Shown here piece by piece: positions 24,491-33,494 of a stretch of 64,000 bases of DNA (position 1 is its first letter; each line of letters opens with the position of its first letter). The notes under the pieces are model-generated. The model had not been told where the DNA came from, did no database searches, and was given only the letters and a program-made list of their open reading frames with translations. Location of the stretch: positions 1-64,000 of the forward strand of contig VBAH01000017.1 in assembly GCA_005884685.1 (NCBI GenBank), read 5' to 3'. This stretch comes from Alphaproteobacteria bacterium (GTDB lineage Bacteria; Pseudomonadota; Alphaproteobacteria; Rhizobiales; Xanthobacteraceae). The translations under genes and the position numbers were made by a program.

Positions 24491-24730
24491 ATGGTCCCGT
24501 TCTTCGTCCAGATCAAATGCCATCTCGGCAAGTCGTATGACGTCGCGAATGCGATTGCCGACGCGGAAATCGCTTCCGAGGTCTATTCCACCGCCGGCGA
24601 CTACGATCTCCTCTGCAAGTTCTATGTCCAGGATTCGACCGACATCGGCCATTTCGTGAACGAGAAGGTCCAGGTGATCCCGGGCATCCAGGACACCCGC
24701 ACGATCATCACGTTCAAGGCGTTTGGATAG
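24491..24730 (+). CDS. Stand-alone Lrp/AsnC ligand-binding (RAM) domain protein
   Basis: The 79-residue protein is only the effector domain of the Lrp/AsnC family: VPFFVQIKCHLGKSYDVANA, then STAGDYDLLCKFYV with the ligand-loop GDYD, and IPGIQDTRTIITFK at the end. There is no DNA-binding helix-turn-helix. Such short RAM proteins form rings and may bind amino acids or modulate full-length Lrp proteins or enzymes. It lies 65 bases after the acyl-CoA synthetase and 39 before the MBL gene, so the three probably form one operon. Confidence 0.9.
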   Translation: MVPFFVQIKCHLGKSYDVANAIADAEIASEVYSTAGDYDLLCKFYVQDSTDIGHFVNEKVQVIPGIQDTRTIITFKAFG

Positions 24731-24769
24731 CGCCACAGTTTCGCGCCAGATCGGCGCGACGTTTCCGGG

Positions 24770-25459
24770 ATGGCCCATCCTGGCATCTACACCATCCGCG
24801 GCCTGATGGGCGTCTGCCATCTGCTGGTCGATGCGCAACGCGACGCCGTGCTGCTCGACACCGGGCTTGTCGGCGAACCCTGGCTCATCCAGCGGCGCCT
24901 GCGCCAGCTTGACCTGAAACCGGACGCCATCAAGGCGATCCTGCTGACCCATGGCCACCTCGATCATGCGGGCAATCTCGCATGGGCCAAAGCATGGTGC
25001 GGCGCGCCAATCCATGCGCACGCTGCCGAGCAAGCGCACATCAACGGCGCATACCCTTATACCGGCCCAAGCATCTGGTGCGGCCGGCTGGAACGCGCGG
25101 GTCGCGCAATTCTCCGCGTCGGACGGCCGGTGATCATCGACGTTCCTCTCAACGATCAAGACGAATTGCCGTTCTGGGGCGGACTGCGTGTCGTGCATCT
25201 GCCCGGTCATACGCTTGGCCATTGTGGCTTCTACAGCAAGCGTCACGACCTGCTATTCAGCGGCGACCTGTTCGCGAGCTATTTTTTCAACGTACATTTC
25301 CCGCCCAGCATCCTGAACAGCGCACCGCACCTGATCGCCGCCAGCCTGGAAAAGGCCCGCTCCCTAGATCCGCGGCTGATGGTGCCGCAGCACTACGACG
25401 TGCTCGACGGTGCGCTGCATCGCCGCCGTTTCGACCGGCTCATGCACGGGCGCACCTAA
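24770..25459 (+). CDS. MBL-fold metallohydrolase
   Basis: The 229-residue protein has the metallo-beta-lactamase metal-site motif THGHLDHAG (His61, His63, Asp65, His66), HLPGHTLGH for the next His, SGDLF for the bridging Asp and PQHYD for the last His. It is a cytoplasmic hydrolase of unknown substrate, perhaps a thioester or lactone hydrolase given the CoA-ligase neighbour. It appears to be the last gene of the small plus-strand operon. Its stop codon overlaps the stop of the convergent exporter gene by four bases (CTAA). Confidence 0.9.
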   Translation: MAHPGIYTIRGLMGVCHLLVDAQRDAVLLDTGLVGEPWLIQRRLRQLDLKPDAIKAILLTHGHLDHAGNLAWAKAWCGAPIHAHAAEQAHINGAYPYTGPSIWCGRLERAGRAILRVGRPVIIDVPLNDQDELPFWGGLRVVHLPGHTLGHCGFYSKRHDLLFSGDLFASYFFNVHFPPSILNSAPHLIAASLEKARSLDPRLMVPQHYDVLDGALHRRRFDRLMHGRT

Positions 25460-26388
25460 GTCCCGGTCGGAGGCCCGGCTGCGGCGCGGGCGCGGGCGCG
25501 CTCGAGCCCAAGCTGGCGCTCGCGCCAGATCACGAACAGGCCGGAGCCCGCGACGATCGCCGAGCCCACGTACACGGTTGTGGTCGGTATCTCGCCGAAG
25601 AACCAGTAGCCGAGAATGAAGGCCCAGAACAGCGCGGTGTAATCGAGCGGCGCGACCAGCGAGGCCGGGGCATAGCGGTAGCTCTCGGTCAGCAGGATGT
25701 GCGACAGCCCGCCGAACACGCCGAGCCCGACCAGCGCGGCAAGCTGCTTCCAGCTCGGCACGATCCAGCCGAATGGCAGCGTCAACAGGCCGCCGAGCGC
25801 GCAGAACAGCGAGAAGTAGAGCACAATCGACGAGGTGGTCTCGGTATCGGTCAGCCGCCGCGTCTGCACCACCGACGCCGCGTTGGTGAACGCGCTCACC
25901 ATCGCGAACAGCGCGCCGAGCGTTGCGGCCGAAGCGGCGGCGCCGGTGTAGCGCGTGACATCGAGATGCGGCCACAGCATCACCACGACACCGACGAAGC
26001 CGACCGCGACCGCCGTCCAGCGATAGATGCGCACGCGCTCCTTCAGGATCCACGCCGACAGCGCGACCGTGATCAGCGGCGAAGCAAACGTGATCGTCGT
26101 GACATCGACGATCGGCAGCCGCGCGAGCGCGGCGAAATTGAAGAACATGCCGGCGACCGAGATCATGCCGCGGCCGAGATGACCGAACGGGCGCGCGGTG
26201 CGGAACGCCGCCGCAAGCTCGCCGCGCCACGCATAGATGAGCATCACCGGGATGATCGCGAAAAACGAACGGCAGAACACCACTTCGCCAAGGGGCGTCA
26301 CGTCACTGACGTAACGCACCAGCGCCGACATGACCGAGAACATGAAGGCGGACGTGAGCTTGAGCAAAACGGCTTTGAGGATATTCAT
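25456..26388 (-). CDS. DMT superfamily exporter (EamA/RhaT type)
   Basis: The 310-residue protein has ten predicted membrane segments in two EamA repeats, with the family marks SVMSALVRYVSD near 20, RSFFAIIPVMLIYAW near 40 and, in the second half, APASLVAPLDYTALFWAFI near 240. It should move a small metabolite across the inner membrane, direction and substrate unknown. The end of the protein (after FVIWRERQLGLERAR) is a short basic tail. It stands alone between the MBL gene and the cytochrome pair. Confidence 0.88.
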   Translation of the reverse strand: MNILKAVLLKLTSAFMFSVMSALVRYVSDVTPLGEVVFCRSFFAIIPVMLIYAWRGELAAAFRTARPFGHLGRGMISVAGMFFNFAALARLPIVDVTTITFASPLITVALSAWILKERVRIYRWTAVAVGFVGVVVMLWPHLDVTRYTGAAASAATLGALFAMVSAFTNAASVVQTRRLTDTETTSSIVLYFSLFCALGGLLTLPFGWIVPSWKQLAALVGLGVFGGLSHILLTESYRYAPASLVAPLDYTALFWAFILGYWFFGEIPTTTVYVGSAIVAGSGLFVIWRERQLGLERARARAAAGPPTGT

Positions 26389-26462
26389 CCATGAATCGCC
26401 CGGCGAACGCTCAGCCTAACGCAGGCAAGCGCACAGGGCACGTGTCGCCGCAGCGCTCCGGA

Positions 26463-27380
26463 CTACTTCTTCTCCGGCTTCTTCGGTCCTTCGACCGGCG
26501 GCAGCGACTTGATGTAGACCGCGATCGCGGCGCGATCCTCCGCCGTCAACTGCGAGGTGTTGCGGATCACCGGCACCATCGCGCCGCCGACCGAGTCGCC
26601 ATCCGGCGTGTTGCCGGTCTCGAGCAGGTAGGCGATGTCCTTGTCGGAGTAATCCTTCAGCGCCTGTTGCGTGATGTTCGGGACCCACCCCTCGCCTTCC
26701 GGGTTCGGTCCACCGGCAAAGCGCTGCTGCTCGACGATGCCGCCGAGGATATTGCGCGGCGAATGGCATTCGGCGCAGTGGCCTGGCCCGTTCACCAGGT
26801 AGGCGCCACGATTCCATTGCGCGGACTTCGATGCATCCGGCTGGAACGGCTTGCCGTCGAGAAACAGGAATTTCCATCCGCCGAGGGTGCGCCGGATGTT
26901 GAAGGGAAAATGCACGTCATGGTCGCGCACGCGCCCCTGCACGGCCGGTAGCGTTTTCAGGTGGGCGAACAGGTCGCGCACGTCTTCCGTACGCATCTTC
27001 TGGTAACTCGTGTAGGGGAAGGCCGGGAAGTAGTGGCGGCCGTCCGGCGATGTGCCTTTCGTCATCGCGGTGACGAAATCCGCCTCGCTCCATTGGCCGA
27101 TGCCGTCGTTTTGATCGGGCGATATGTTCGGCACGTAGAACGTGCCGAATGGCGATTTGAGTCCGAGCCCGCCGCCAAGCTGGGTCTTGTCGTCCTGGCC
27201 GGGCGTCGCGTGGCAGGACGTGCAACCGCCGGCGAAGAACATTTCCTTGCCGTTCGCGAGGTCGGGCGCGCGGGCGCCGAGCGCGCTCGCCGGCACGGTG
27301 GCGGGAATGGTGACCAACCAGAACACCGCGAGGCCGGTAACGGCGAGTATGACCGCGAGGGTGAACAGCTTGCGCAGCAT
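26463..27380 (-). CDS. Membrane-anchored diheme cytochrome c
   Basis: The 305-residue protein has an N-terminal hydrophobic helix (LAVILAVTGLAVFWLV) that is probably an uncleaved anchor. Two CxxCH haem sites follow: CTSCH at 53-57 and CAECH at 202-206, with Met ligands likely near FPYTSYQKM and VPVIRNT segments. It resembles the cytochrome subunit of membrane-bound alcohol/aldehyde dehydrogenases, though these usually carry three haems and no dehydrogenase gene is near. It would carry electrons in the periplasm. It lies 108 bases downstream of the cytochrome c' gene in the same direction. Confidence 0.9.
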   Translation of the reverse strand: MLRKLFTLAVILAVTGLAVFWLVTIPATVPASALGARAPDLANGKEMFFAGGCTSCHATPGQDDKTQLGGGLGLKSPFGTFYVPNISPDQNDGIGQWSEADFVTAMTKGTSPDGRHYFPAFPYTSYQKMRTEDVRDLFAHLKTLPAVQGRVRDHDVHFPFNIRRTLGGWKFLFLDGKPFQPDASKSAQWNRGAYLVNGPGHCAECHSPRNILGGIVEQQRFAGGPNPEGEGWVPNITQQALKDYSDKDIAYLLETGNTPDGDSVGGAMVPVIRNTSQLTAEDRAAIAVYIKSLPPVEGPKKPEKK

Positions 27381-27488
27381 CGCTCATTCCTTTCGGCGGC
27401 CACTCTAGGCCGTCGCGAGATACCCCGAAAAGCCGAAGGGCGGCGCGTCGAAACGGCCGCCCCGCGTCACGAACTTATCAGTGTCCCG

Positions 27489-27926
27489 TCAGCTCTTCTT
27501 TGCCCGGTAGGTCTGGTGGCAGCTGCCGCAATCCTTGGTGAGTTCGGGGAAGACGGTCTTGAAGGAGTCCGCGTCCTTCACCTTCGCTTGCGCCTCCTTG
27601 GCGTCGGCGCCGAGCTTGGCGAACTTCGCCTCGAAATCCGCCTTGTTCTCCCAGATCGCCGGAAGCGCCGCAGTGTCGCCGCCGCTCTTGGAGGTCGGCG
27701 GGAACAGGCCCGGCGCTTTGCTGGCTGCGTCGATGTATGACGCGAAAATCGCCTGTGCCTTGCTCTGGTCGTACGGCACCTCGCCTTTGGCCATCCCGCC
27801 GCCGGTCTTGGTCTGCGCGCCGATCCCCTTCATCAGTTCTTTGCGGGCGGCGATGGGATCGGACTGAGCCCCAACGGCAGTGACGCCGATAGCAATAGCG
27901 GCAACGGCGAGCACGGTACGATTCAT
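27489..27926 (-). CDS. Cytochrome c' (class II, four-helix)
   Basis: The 145-residue product has a signal peptide (MNRTVLAVAAIAIGVTAVGA) and a haem site CGSCH near the C-terminus (Cys133, Cys136, His137), the reversed layout of class II cytochromes. Helical segments such as DPIAARKELMKGIGAQTK match the four-helix bundle. Cytochromes c' bind NO and protect against it in the periplasm; an electron-transfer role for some members is also possible. The neighbouring diheme cytochrome may be its partner. Confidence 0.93.
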   Translation of the reverse strand: MNRTVLAVAAIAIGVTAVGAQSDPIAARKELMKGIGAQTKTGGGMAKGEVPYDQSKAQAIFASYIDAASKAPGLFPPTSKSGGDTAALPAIWENKADFEAKFAKLGADAKEAQAKVKDADSFKTVFPELTKDCGSCHQTYRAKKS

Positions 27927-28091
27927 TGAGTTTCTCCCCTCTTGAGCAGGCTTTCGCCCGGCTGTTCGGACAACACCGGTCCGCAGTTTGTTATTCCTCA
28001 GAACAAGTAGCCTGTGCGAGCCGCCGCGCGATCACGAAACGGTGATCTAAGGCCGGTTTCTCGGCCACGTATGCGCCCGTTTGCCGCAGGC

Positions 28092-31000
28092 CTATTCCGC
28101 CGGATGTGGGGCCGGCGCTCCCGCTCGCTTGCGCCGCACCATTGCGAACGCAAGCCAGCGGCACACGACATAGAACACCGGCGTGAAGATCAGACCGAAC
28201 GCGGTCACGCCGATCATGCCGGAAAACACCGTGGTGCCGAGCGTCTGGCGCAATTCGGCGCCGGCGCCGATGCCCCACACCATCGGCGTCACGCCGAAGA
28301 TGAAGGCGAGCGACGTCATCAAGATCGGCCGCAGCCTCAACCGCGCCGCCTCGACCGCCGCCTCGAACCGGTTGCGTCCGCGATCCTCGAGCTGCTTGGC
28401 GAACTCCACGATCAGGATCGCGTTCTTGGCCGCGAGGCCGATCAGCACCACGAAGCCGACCTGCGTCAGGATGTTGTTGTCGAAGCCGCGCAGGATCACG
28501 CCGACGATCGCCGAGACCAGGCACATGGGCACGATCAGGATGACGGCAAGCGGCAGAGTGAGACTCTCATACTGCGCGGCAAGCACCAGGAATACGAACG
28601 TCACCGCCAGCGCGAAAGCGAAGGCCGCCGTATTGCCGGCGCGGATTTGCTGGAACGCAAGGGTCGTCCACTCATAGCCGAAGCCGTCGGGCAACGTTTC
28701 GGCCGCGAGCTTTTCCATGATCTGGATCGCCTGACCCTGGCTGTAGCCGGGCGCCGCATTGCCGTCGAGCTCGGCCGCCGGATAGAGGTTGTAGCGCGGC
28801 ACGCGATACGGGCCGGACGTATTGCGCACGGTCGTGAACGAGCCGAGCGGCACGGTCTCGCCGCCGGAATTGCGCACCCGGATGCGCAAGACGTCGCTTG
28901 GGTCGTTGCGGTACACGTCGCCCGCCTGCGCGGTGACCCGGAACGTGCGGCCGAACAGGTTGAAGTCGTTCACATAAGCCGAGCCGAGATAGATCTGCAG
29001 CGCCGCGAACACGTCGGTGACGTTGATGCCGAGCATCTGCGCCTTGACGCGGTCGATATCGAGATAGAGCTGCGGTGTCGCCGTCTCGAAATAGGAGAAT
29101 GCCCCGGCAATGCCGGTCGTTTGAGCGGCGCGCGTCTGCAGCGCCACCACGGCGGACTGCAGCGCCTGCGGGCCGCGGCCGGCGCGGTCCTCCACCATCA
29201 TGCGGAAGCCGCCCGCATTGCCGATGCCGGAAACCGGCGGCGGCTGGATCACGATCAGCAGCCCTTCCTGGATCGCCGCGTAGCGCCTGAACAACTCGGC
29301 CTGGATTTCGTTGGAAGACTGCCCCGGTTTCTTTGCGCGCACCGCCCACGGGTCGAGCACGAGGAAGATCGCGCCCGCATTCGGCGCATTGGTAAAGGTC
29401 GCCCCGGAGAAGCCGACGATCACCATGCCGTTGGAAACGCCCGGCACCTCGAGCGCGATGTCGAAGGCACGCCGCATGACGGCATCGGTGCGTGCGAGCG
29501 AGGCGCCGGGCGGCAGCTGCGCCGCCACGATGATGATGCCGCGGTCGAGCTGCGGGATGAAGCCGGTCGGCGTCTTGCGGAATTCGTTCAGGCCGTAGGC
29601 GATGATCGCCACGTAGGCGATCAGCATGATCGCCGCGATGCGCACGACCTTTCCGACGATCCAGCCATAACCGGCCGAGAACTTGTCGAACCCGTAATTG
29701 AAGATGCGAAAGAAGCCGTGGATCGGCACCTCCCACCAGCGGTCGCGATGCTGCGGGTCGTGCGGCTTCAACAGCAGCGCACACAGCGCGGGCGAGAGCG
29801 TGAGCGACACGGTGCACGACACGACGGTCGCGCCCGTGATGGTCAGCGCGAACTGGCGGTAGAACTGCCCGGAAATCCCGGTGATGAAGGCCGACGGGAT
29901 GAACACCGCGCACAGCACCAGCGCAATCGCAATCAGCGCGGTGCCGACCTCGTCCATGCTGCGAATCGCGGCATCGTGCGGCGAAAGGCCCTCTGCGATG
30001 CCGCGCTCGACGTTTTCGACCACGACGATCGCATCGTCCACCACGATGCCGACCGCGAGCACCAGGCCGAACAGCGTGAGATTGTTCAGCGTGAAGCCGA
30101 ACGTCGCCATGAAAAAGAAGGTGCCGATCAGGGACACCGGAATGGCGACGATCGGAATGACGGCGGCGCGCCAGGTCTGCAGGAAGATCACGATGACCAG
30201 CACGACGAGGATCACAGCCTCGCCGATCGTCTCGATCACGGCGTTGACCGACTCGCGGATGAACTCGGTCGGATTGTAGACGATGGCGTGCTGAATGCCG
30301 GCCGGGAAACGCTTCGAGAGGCCGTCCATTGTTTTCACAATGGCATCGGCGGTTGCGAGCGCGTTCGAGCCAGGGCGCTGGAAGATCGCGATTGCCACCG
30401 CGGGATCGCGGCCGAGGTAGGAGTTGGAGGAATAGTCCTGCGCGGCAAGCTGGATGTCCGCGACGTCCTTCAGCCGCACCACCGCGCTTGAGGTCTGCTT
30501 GACCACGATGTCGGCAAACTCGTCCGGGTTGGCGAGGCGCCCAAGCGTTTGCACGGCGATCTGGAACGCGCCGGGCTTCTCGACCGGCGGCTGGTTGAGC
30601 ACGCCCGAGGCGACCTGGATGTTCTGCGCCTGCAGCGCCTGCGTCACGTCGGTCGCCGTCATGCCGAGCGCCTGCAGCCGGCCGGGATCGAGCCAGATGC
30701 GCATCGAGTAGTCGCGGCTGCCGAATACCGTGATCGAGCCGACGCCGTCGACGCGGGTGAGCGTGTCCTTGATCTCCAGGGTCGCGTAGTTGGAGATGAA
30801 CAGCGCGTCGCGCGACTTGTCGGGCGAATAGAGGTGCACGACCATCATCAGGTCGGGCGAGGATTTGGTCACCGTGACGCCGATGTTGCGCACGTCCGCC
30901 GGGAGGCGCGGCTGCGCGATGCCGACGCGGTTCTGCACCTGCACCTGCGCGATGTCGAGATTGGTGCCGATGTCGAACGTCACCGCGATCGAGAAACGTC

Positions 31001-31262
31001 CGTCCGCCGTTGCGTTCGACGACATGTAGAGCATGTTCTCGACGCCGTTGATCTGCTCCTCGATCGGAGCGATCACCGTGGTGGCGACGACCTCCGCATT
31101 GGCGCCGGGATATTGGCCCGACACGTTGATGATCGGCGGCACAATTTCGGGATACTGCGCGATCGGCAGGCGGATGAACGATACGCCGCCGAGAATGATG
31201 AACACGATCGACAACACCGATGCGAAGATCGGCCGGTCGATGAAGAAGCGGGAGATTCTCAT
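28092..31262 (-). CDS. RND efflux pump permease (HAE1 family)
   Basis: The 1056-residue inner-membrane transporter has the AcrB/MexF architecture: first membrane helix at FFIDRPIFASVLSIVFII, two large periplasmic loops, and the proton-relay aspartates in AVGIVVDDAIVVVENVE of helix 4 (about 395-415). The C-terminus ends in a short basic tail. It would export hydrophobic or aromatic compounds with the adaptor at 33495. Unusually, two catabolic/uptake genes stand between adaptor and permease. No TolC-type channel gene follows. The ATG at 31262 starts directly before the first helix (MRISRFF). Confidence 0.95.
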   Translation of the reverse strand: MRISRFFIDRPIFASVLSIVFIILGGVSFIRLPIAQYPEIVPPIINVSGQYPGANAEVVATTVIAPIEEQINGVENMLYMSSNATADGRFSIAVTFDIGTNLDIAQVQVQNRVGIAQPRLPADVRNIGVTVTKSSPDLMMVVHLYSPDKSRDALFISNYATLEIKDTLTRVDGVGSITVFGSRDYSMRIWLDPGRLQALGMTATDVTQALQAQNIQVASGVLNQPPVEKPGAFQIAVQTLGRLANPDEFADIVVKQTSSAVVRLKDVADIQLAAQDYSSNSYLGRDPAVAIAIFQRPGSNALATADAIVKTMDGLSKRFPAGIQHAIVYNPTEFIRESVNAVIETIGEAVILVVLVIVIFLQTWRAAVIPIVAIPVSLIGTFFFMATFGFTLNNLTLFGLVLAVGIVVDDAIVVVENVERGIAEGLSPHDAAIRSMDEVGTALIAIALVLCAVFIPSAFITGISGQFYRQFALTITGATVVSCTVSLTLSPALCALLLKPHDPQHRDRWWEVPIHGFFRIFNYGFDKFSAGYGWIVGKVVRIAAIMLIAYVAIIAYGLNEFRKTPTGFIPQLDRGIIIVAAQLPPGASLARTDAVMRRAFDIALEVPGVSNGMVIVGFSGATFTNAPNAGAIFLVLDPWAVRAKKPGQSSNEIQAELFRRYAAIQEGLLIVIQPPPVSGIGNAGGFRMMVEDRAGRGPQALQSAVVALQTRAAQTTGIAGAFSYFETATPQLYLDIDRVKAQMLGINVTDVFAALQIYLGSAYVNDFNLFGRTFRVTAQAGDVYRNDPSDVLRIRVRNSGGETVPLGSFTTVRNTSGPYRVPRYNLYPAAELDGNAAPGYSQGQAIQIMEKLAAETLPDGFGYEWTTLAFQQIRAGNTAAFAFALAVTFVFLVLAAQYESLTLPLAVILIVPMCLVSAIVGVILRGFDNNILTQVGFVVLIGLAAKNAILIVEFAKQLEDRGRNRFEAAVEAARLRLRPILMTSLAFIFGVTPMVWGIGAGAELRQTLGTTVFSGMIGVTAFGLIFTPVFYVVCRWLAFAMVRRKRAGAPAPHPAE

Positions 31263-31305
31263 CGCGGGAATCCTGGCATGACCGTCGGCAACATTGCCCG
31301 CGTCC

Positions 31306-32469
31306 TTACGCCGCGATCGCGTGCGCGGCCGGCTGATCGAGCCGCGCCGTCCAGGCATCGTAACCGTACAGCCAGCTCGTGTCCGTGTTGCCCTCCTTCA
31401 TCCAGGTGTTGGCACTCGAGATCGCCTGGACGACTGAGGTGCGTGGCTTGCGGTGGGCCTCATAGCGCCTGAATGCGCTCTCAATGTCGTCGCCTCCGGT
31501 CGCTTCGAGGCAGCGCGCCAGCACCGCAGCGTCTTCGATCGAGGTCGCCGCGCCCTGCGCCATGTAGGGCGTCATCGGGTGGCAGGCATCGCCGAGCAGC
31601 ACGACACGGCCGTCGCTCCAGCGCGGCAGCGGCTCACGCTCGAGGATCGCCCATTTGTGGCAGTCGGGGCACGCGTCGAGCACGGCGCGCACATCCGCGT
31701 GGAAGCCATCGTAGGCAGCGCGCAGCTCCTTCACATCGCCCTTCGCGGACCACGACTCGGCGGTGACCCATTCGGCCGGCTCCGGGACGCTGGTGACGAA
31801 GTAGATCTCGCTGCGGTCTTTCCTCGTGTAGTAGATCACGATATGCCGGTCGGTGCCCCACCACTTGGTGCGCGAGCGGCCGATGTCTTTGCCGTTCATC
31901 AACGATGCGGGAAATACCGCGCGGTAGGCGATGCGGCCTCTGTGGATCGGCGCGTCCGGGCCGACGATGATGTCGCGCACGGCCGAGTGCACCCCGTCGG
32001 CCCCGATCACCGCATCGGCCGTGACTCGCGCGCCGTCCGCGAAGGCGAGTGTCACGCGGCCGCCAATCTGATCGAGCCCAATGAGCTTCTTGCCGAGATG
32101 GATAATGCTTGCTGGCAGTACGGACGCCAGCGCGCCGTGCAGGTCGGCGCGGTGCATGCACAGGTATGGAGCGCCATAGAGACTCTCCGGCATCGGCAAC
32201 TCGCGCGTGACTTCTCCGGTGTCGCCAACGCGATTGAGGTGCGAAGTGGGGGCAAACGAAATTTGGCGCAGCCGCTCTTCGATGCCGATGCCGCGCAGCA
32301 CCTTCATCGAATTCGGCATCATCTGGATGCCCGCCCCGATGCGGCCGAAACGCGAAGCCTGCTCGTAGACCTGCACGTCGCAGCCAACGCGCCGCAGCGT
32401 CGCCGCAACGGCAAGGCCGCCCATACCGGCGCCGACAACCGCGATGGACAGCTTCTTCGTGTCGGCCAT
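31306..32469 (-). CDS. FAD-dependent aromatic monooxygenase, NicC/salicylate hydroxylase-like
   Basis: The 387-residue class A flavin monooxygenase has the FAD motif VVGAGMGGLAVA (10-21), ADAVIGADGVHS (the DG motif) near 165, and GDACHPMTPYMAQGA near 298 for the second FAD contact. Several segments recall Pseudomonas 6-hydroxynicotinate 3-monooxygenase (NicC): KWWGTDRHIVIYYT, SSANTWMKEG and SWLYGYDAW. It should hydroxylate an aromatic acid, possibly with decarboxylation, using NADH. It begins 8 bases after the Bug-protein gene and ends 43 before the RND permease, so all are likely co-transcribed. Confidence 0.88.
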   Translation of the reverse strand: MADTKKLSIAVVGAGMGGLAVAATLRRVGCDVQVYEQASRFGRIGAGIQMMPNSMKVLRGIGIEERLRQISFAPTSHLNRVGDTGEVTRELPMPESLYGAPYLCMHRADLHGALASVLPASIIHLGKKLIGLDQIGGRVTLAFADGARVTADAVIGADGVHSAVRDIIVGPDAPIHRGRIAYRAVFPASLMNGKDIGRSRTKWWGTDRHIVIYYTRKDRSEIYFVTSVPEPAEWVTAESWSAKGDVKELRAAYDGFHADVRAVLDACPDCHKWAILEREPLPRWSDGRVVLLGDACHPMTPYMAQGAATSIEDAAVLARCLEATGGDDIESAFRRYEAHRKPRTSVVQAISSANTWMKEGNTDTSWLYGYDAWTARLDQPAAHAIAA

Positions 32470-32477
32470 TCCCTTCC

Positions 32478-33467
32478 CTACTTCCTTTCGATGCCGGCCT
32501 TCGTGATCACATCGGCCCATTTCTCGATGTCCGCCTTCAACAGCGCCATCAGCTGCTCCGGCGAGCTCGGCTTCGCCACCACACCGAGATCGAGGAACCG
32601 GGCGTTGATGTCCGGCAGTGCGAGAACCTCCGCGAGCGCCTTGTTGAGGGTGGCGACCACCTCCGCACGCGTCCCCTTCGGGGCGAACACCCCATTCCAC
32701 GAGGTGACCTCGTAGCCGCCGATGCCCGCTTCTTCGACGGTTGGCACGTCCGGCATCGCGGGAAAGCGCTTCGGCCCGGATGTAGCGAGCAAGCGCAGCC
32801 GGCCGTCGGCGACCTGGCCTTTCACCGCCGCGGGGAACTCGACCAGCATCTGCACGTCGTTGCGCAGAAGCGCGACGATGATGTCGGGCGAATTGCGATA
32901 CGGCACGATCTGGACATCGAGATTGGCGGTAAGCCGCAGCAGCTCCGCGCCGAGATTTTGCGTGCCGCCGACATTGATGGTGCCGATGTTGAGCTTGCCG
33001 GGCTCACGCCTGGCGGCCGCGACGAAATCCGCGAGCGTGCGGAACGGCGCGTCGGCATTGACGGCGAACACCAGATCGAACGTGCCGAGCGTGGATACCA
33101 TCGCGTAATCGCGCACCGGGTCGAACGGCAGGCTCTTGAATTGCGCGACGCTGATCGCCGTGCCGTTGGTGACGAGGCCGATCGTGTGGCCGTCGGGCGG
33201 TGCGCCGATCACGGCATTCGCCGCGCTGATGCCGCCGGCGCCGGGCATGTTCTCAATGACAAAACGCTGGCCGAGCTTCTCGCCGAGTTTCTCGGCGACG
33301 AGACGCGACGTAACGTCGGCAACACCGCCCGGCCCGAACGGCAGCACGATCTTCACCGGCCGGTCGGGATATTTTTGCGCCGCCGCCGGGACAGCGAACG
33401 AGGCGAAAAGCCCGATCACAGCGGCGGCTGCACCGAGCCTGCTCCACCTTGTAATGCGTGCCTGCAC
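32478..33467 (-). CDS. Bug-family (TctC) solute-binding protein
   Basis: The 329-residue product has a signal peptide (cleavage after PAAAQ) and the Bug pattern KYPDRPVKIVLPFGPGG at the mature N-terminus, with the ligand-loop VIENMPGAGGISAANAV and later YRNSPDIIVALL. Bug proteins bind carboxylates such as nicotinate, pyroglutamate or aromatic acids in the periplasm. TctA/TctB permease genes are absent here, as is common for Bug genes. It lies 27 bases after the RND adaptor gene and 8 before the monooxygenase, which suggests a carboxylated aromatic ligand. Confidence 0.92.
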   Translation of the reverse strand: MQARITRWSRLGAAAAVIGLFASFAVPAAAQKYPDRPVKIVLPFGPGGVADVTSRLVAEKLGEKLGQRFVIENMPGAGGISAANAVIGAPPDGHTIGLVTNGTAISVAQFKSLPFDPVRDYAMVSTLGTFDLVFAVNADAPFRTLADFVAAARREPGKLNIGTINVGGTQNLGAELLRLTANLDVQIVPYRNSPDIIVALLRNDVQMLVEFPAAVKGQVADGRLRLLATSGPKRFPAMPDVPTVEEAGIGGYEVTSWNGVFAPKGTRAEVVATLNKALAEVLALPDINARFLDLGVVAKPSSPEQLMALLKADIEKWADVITKAGIERK

Positions 33468-33494
33468 GCGGGCGTCTCCTCTGTCTCACGTAAC

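Noticed and set aside
28014-30491. Long plus-strand frame of 825 codons opposite the RND permease
   Set aside because: Strong antisense shadow: composition is Arg/Asp/His-rich with no motif, whereas the minus strand is a textbook AcrB-like protein.
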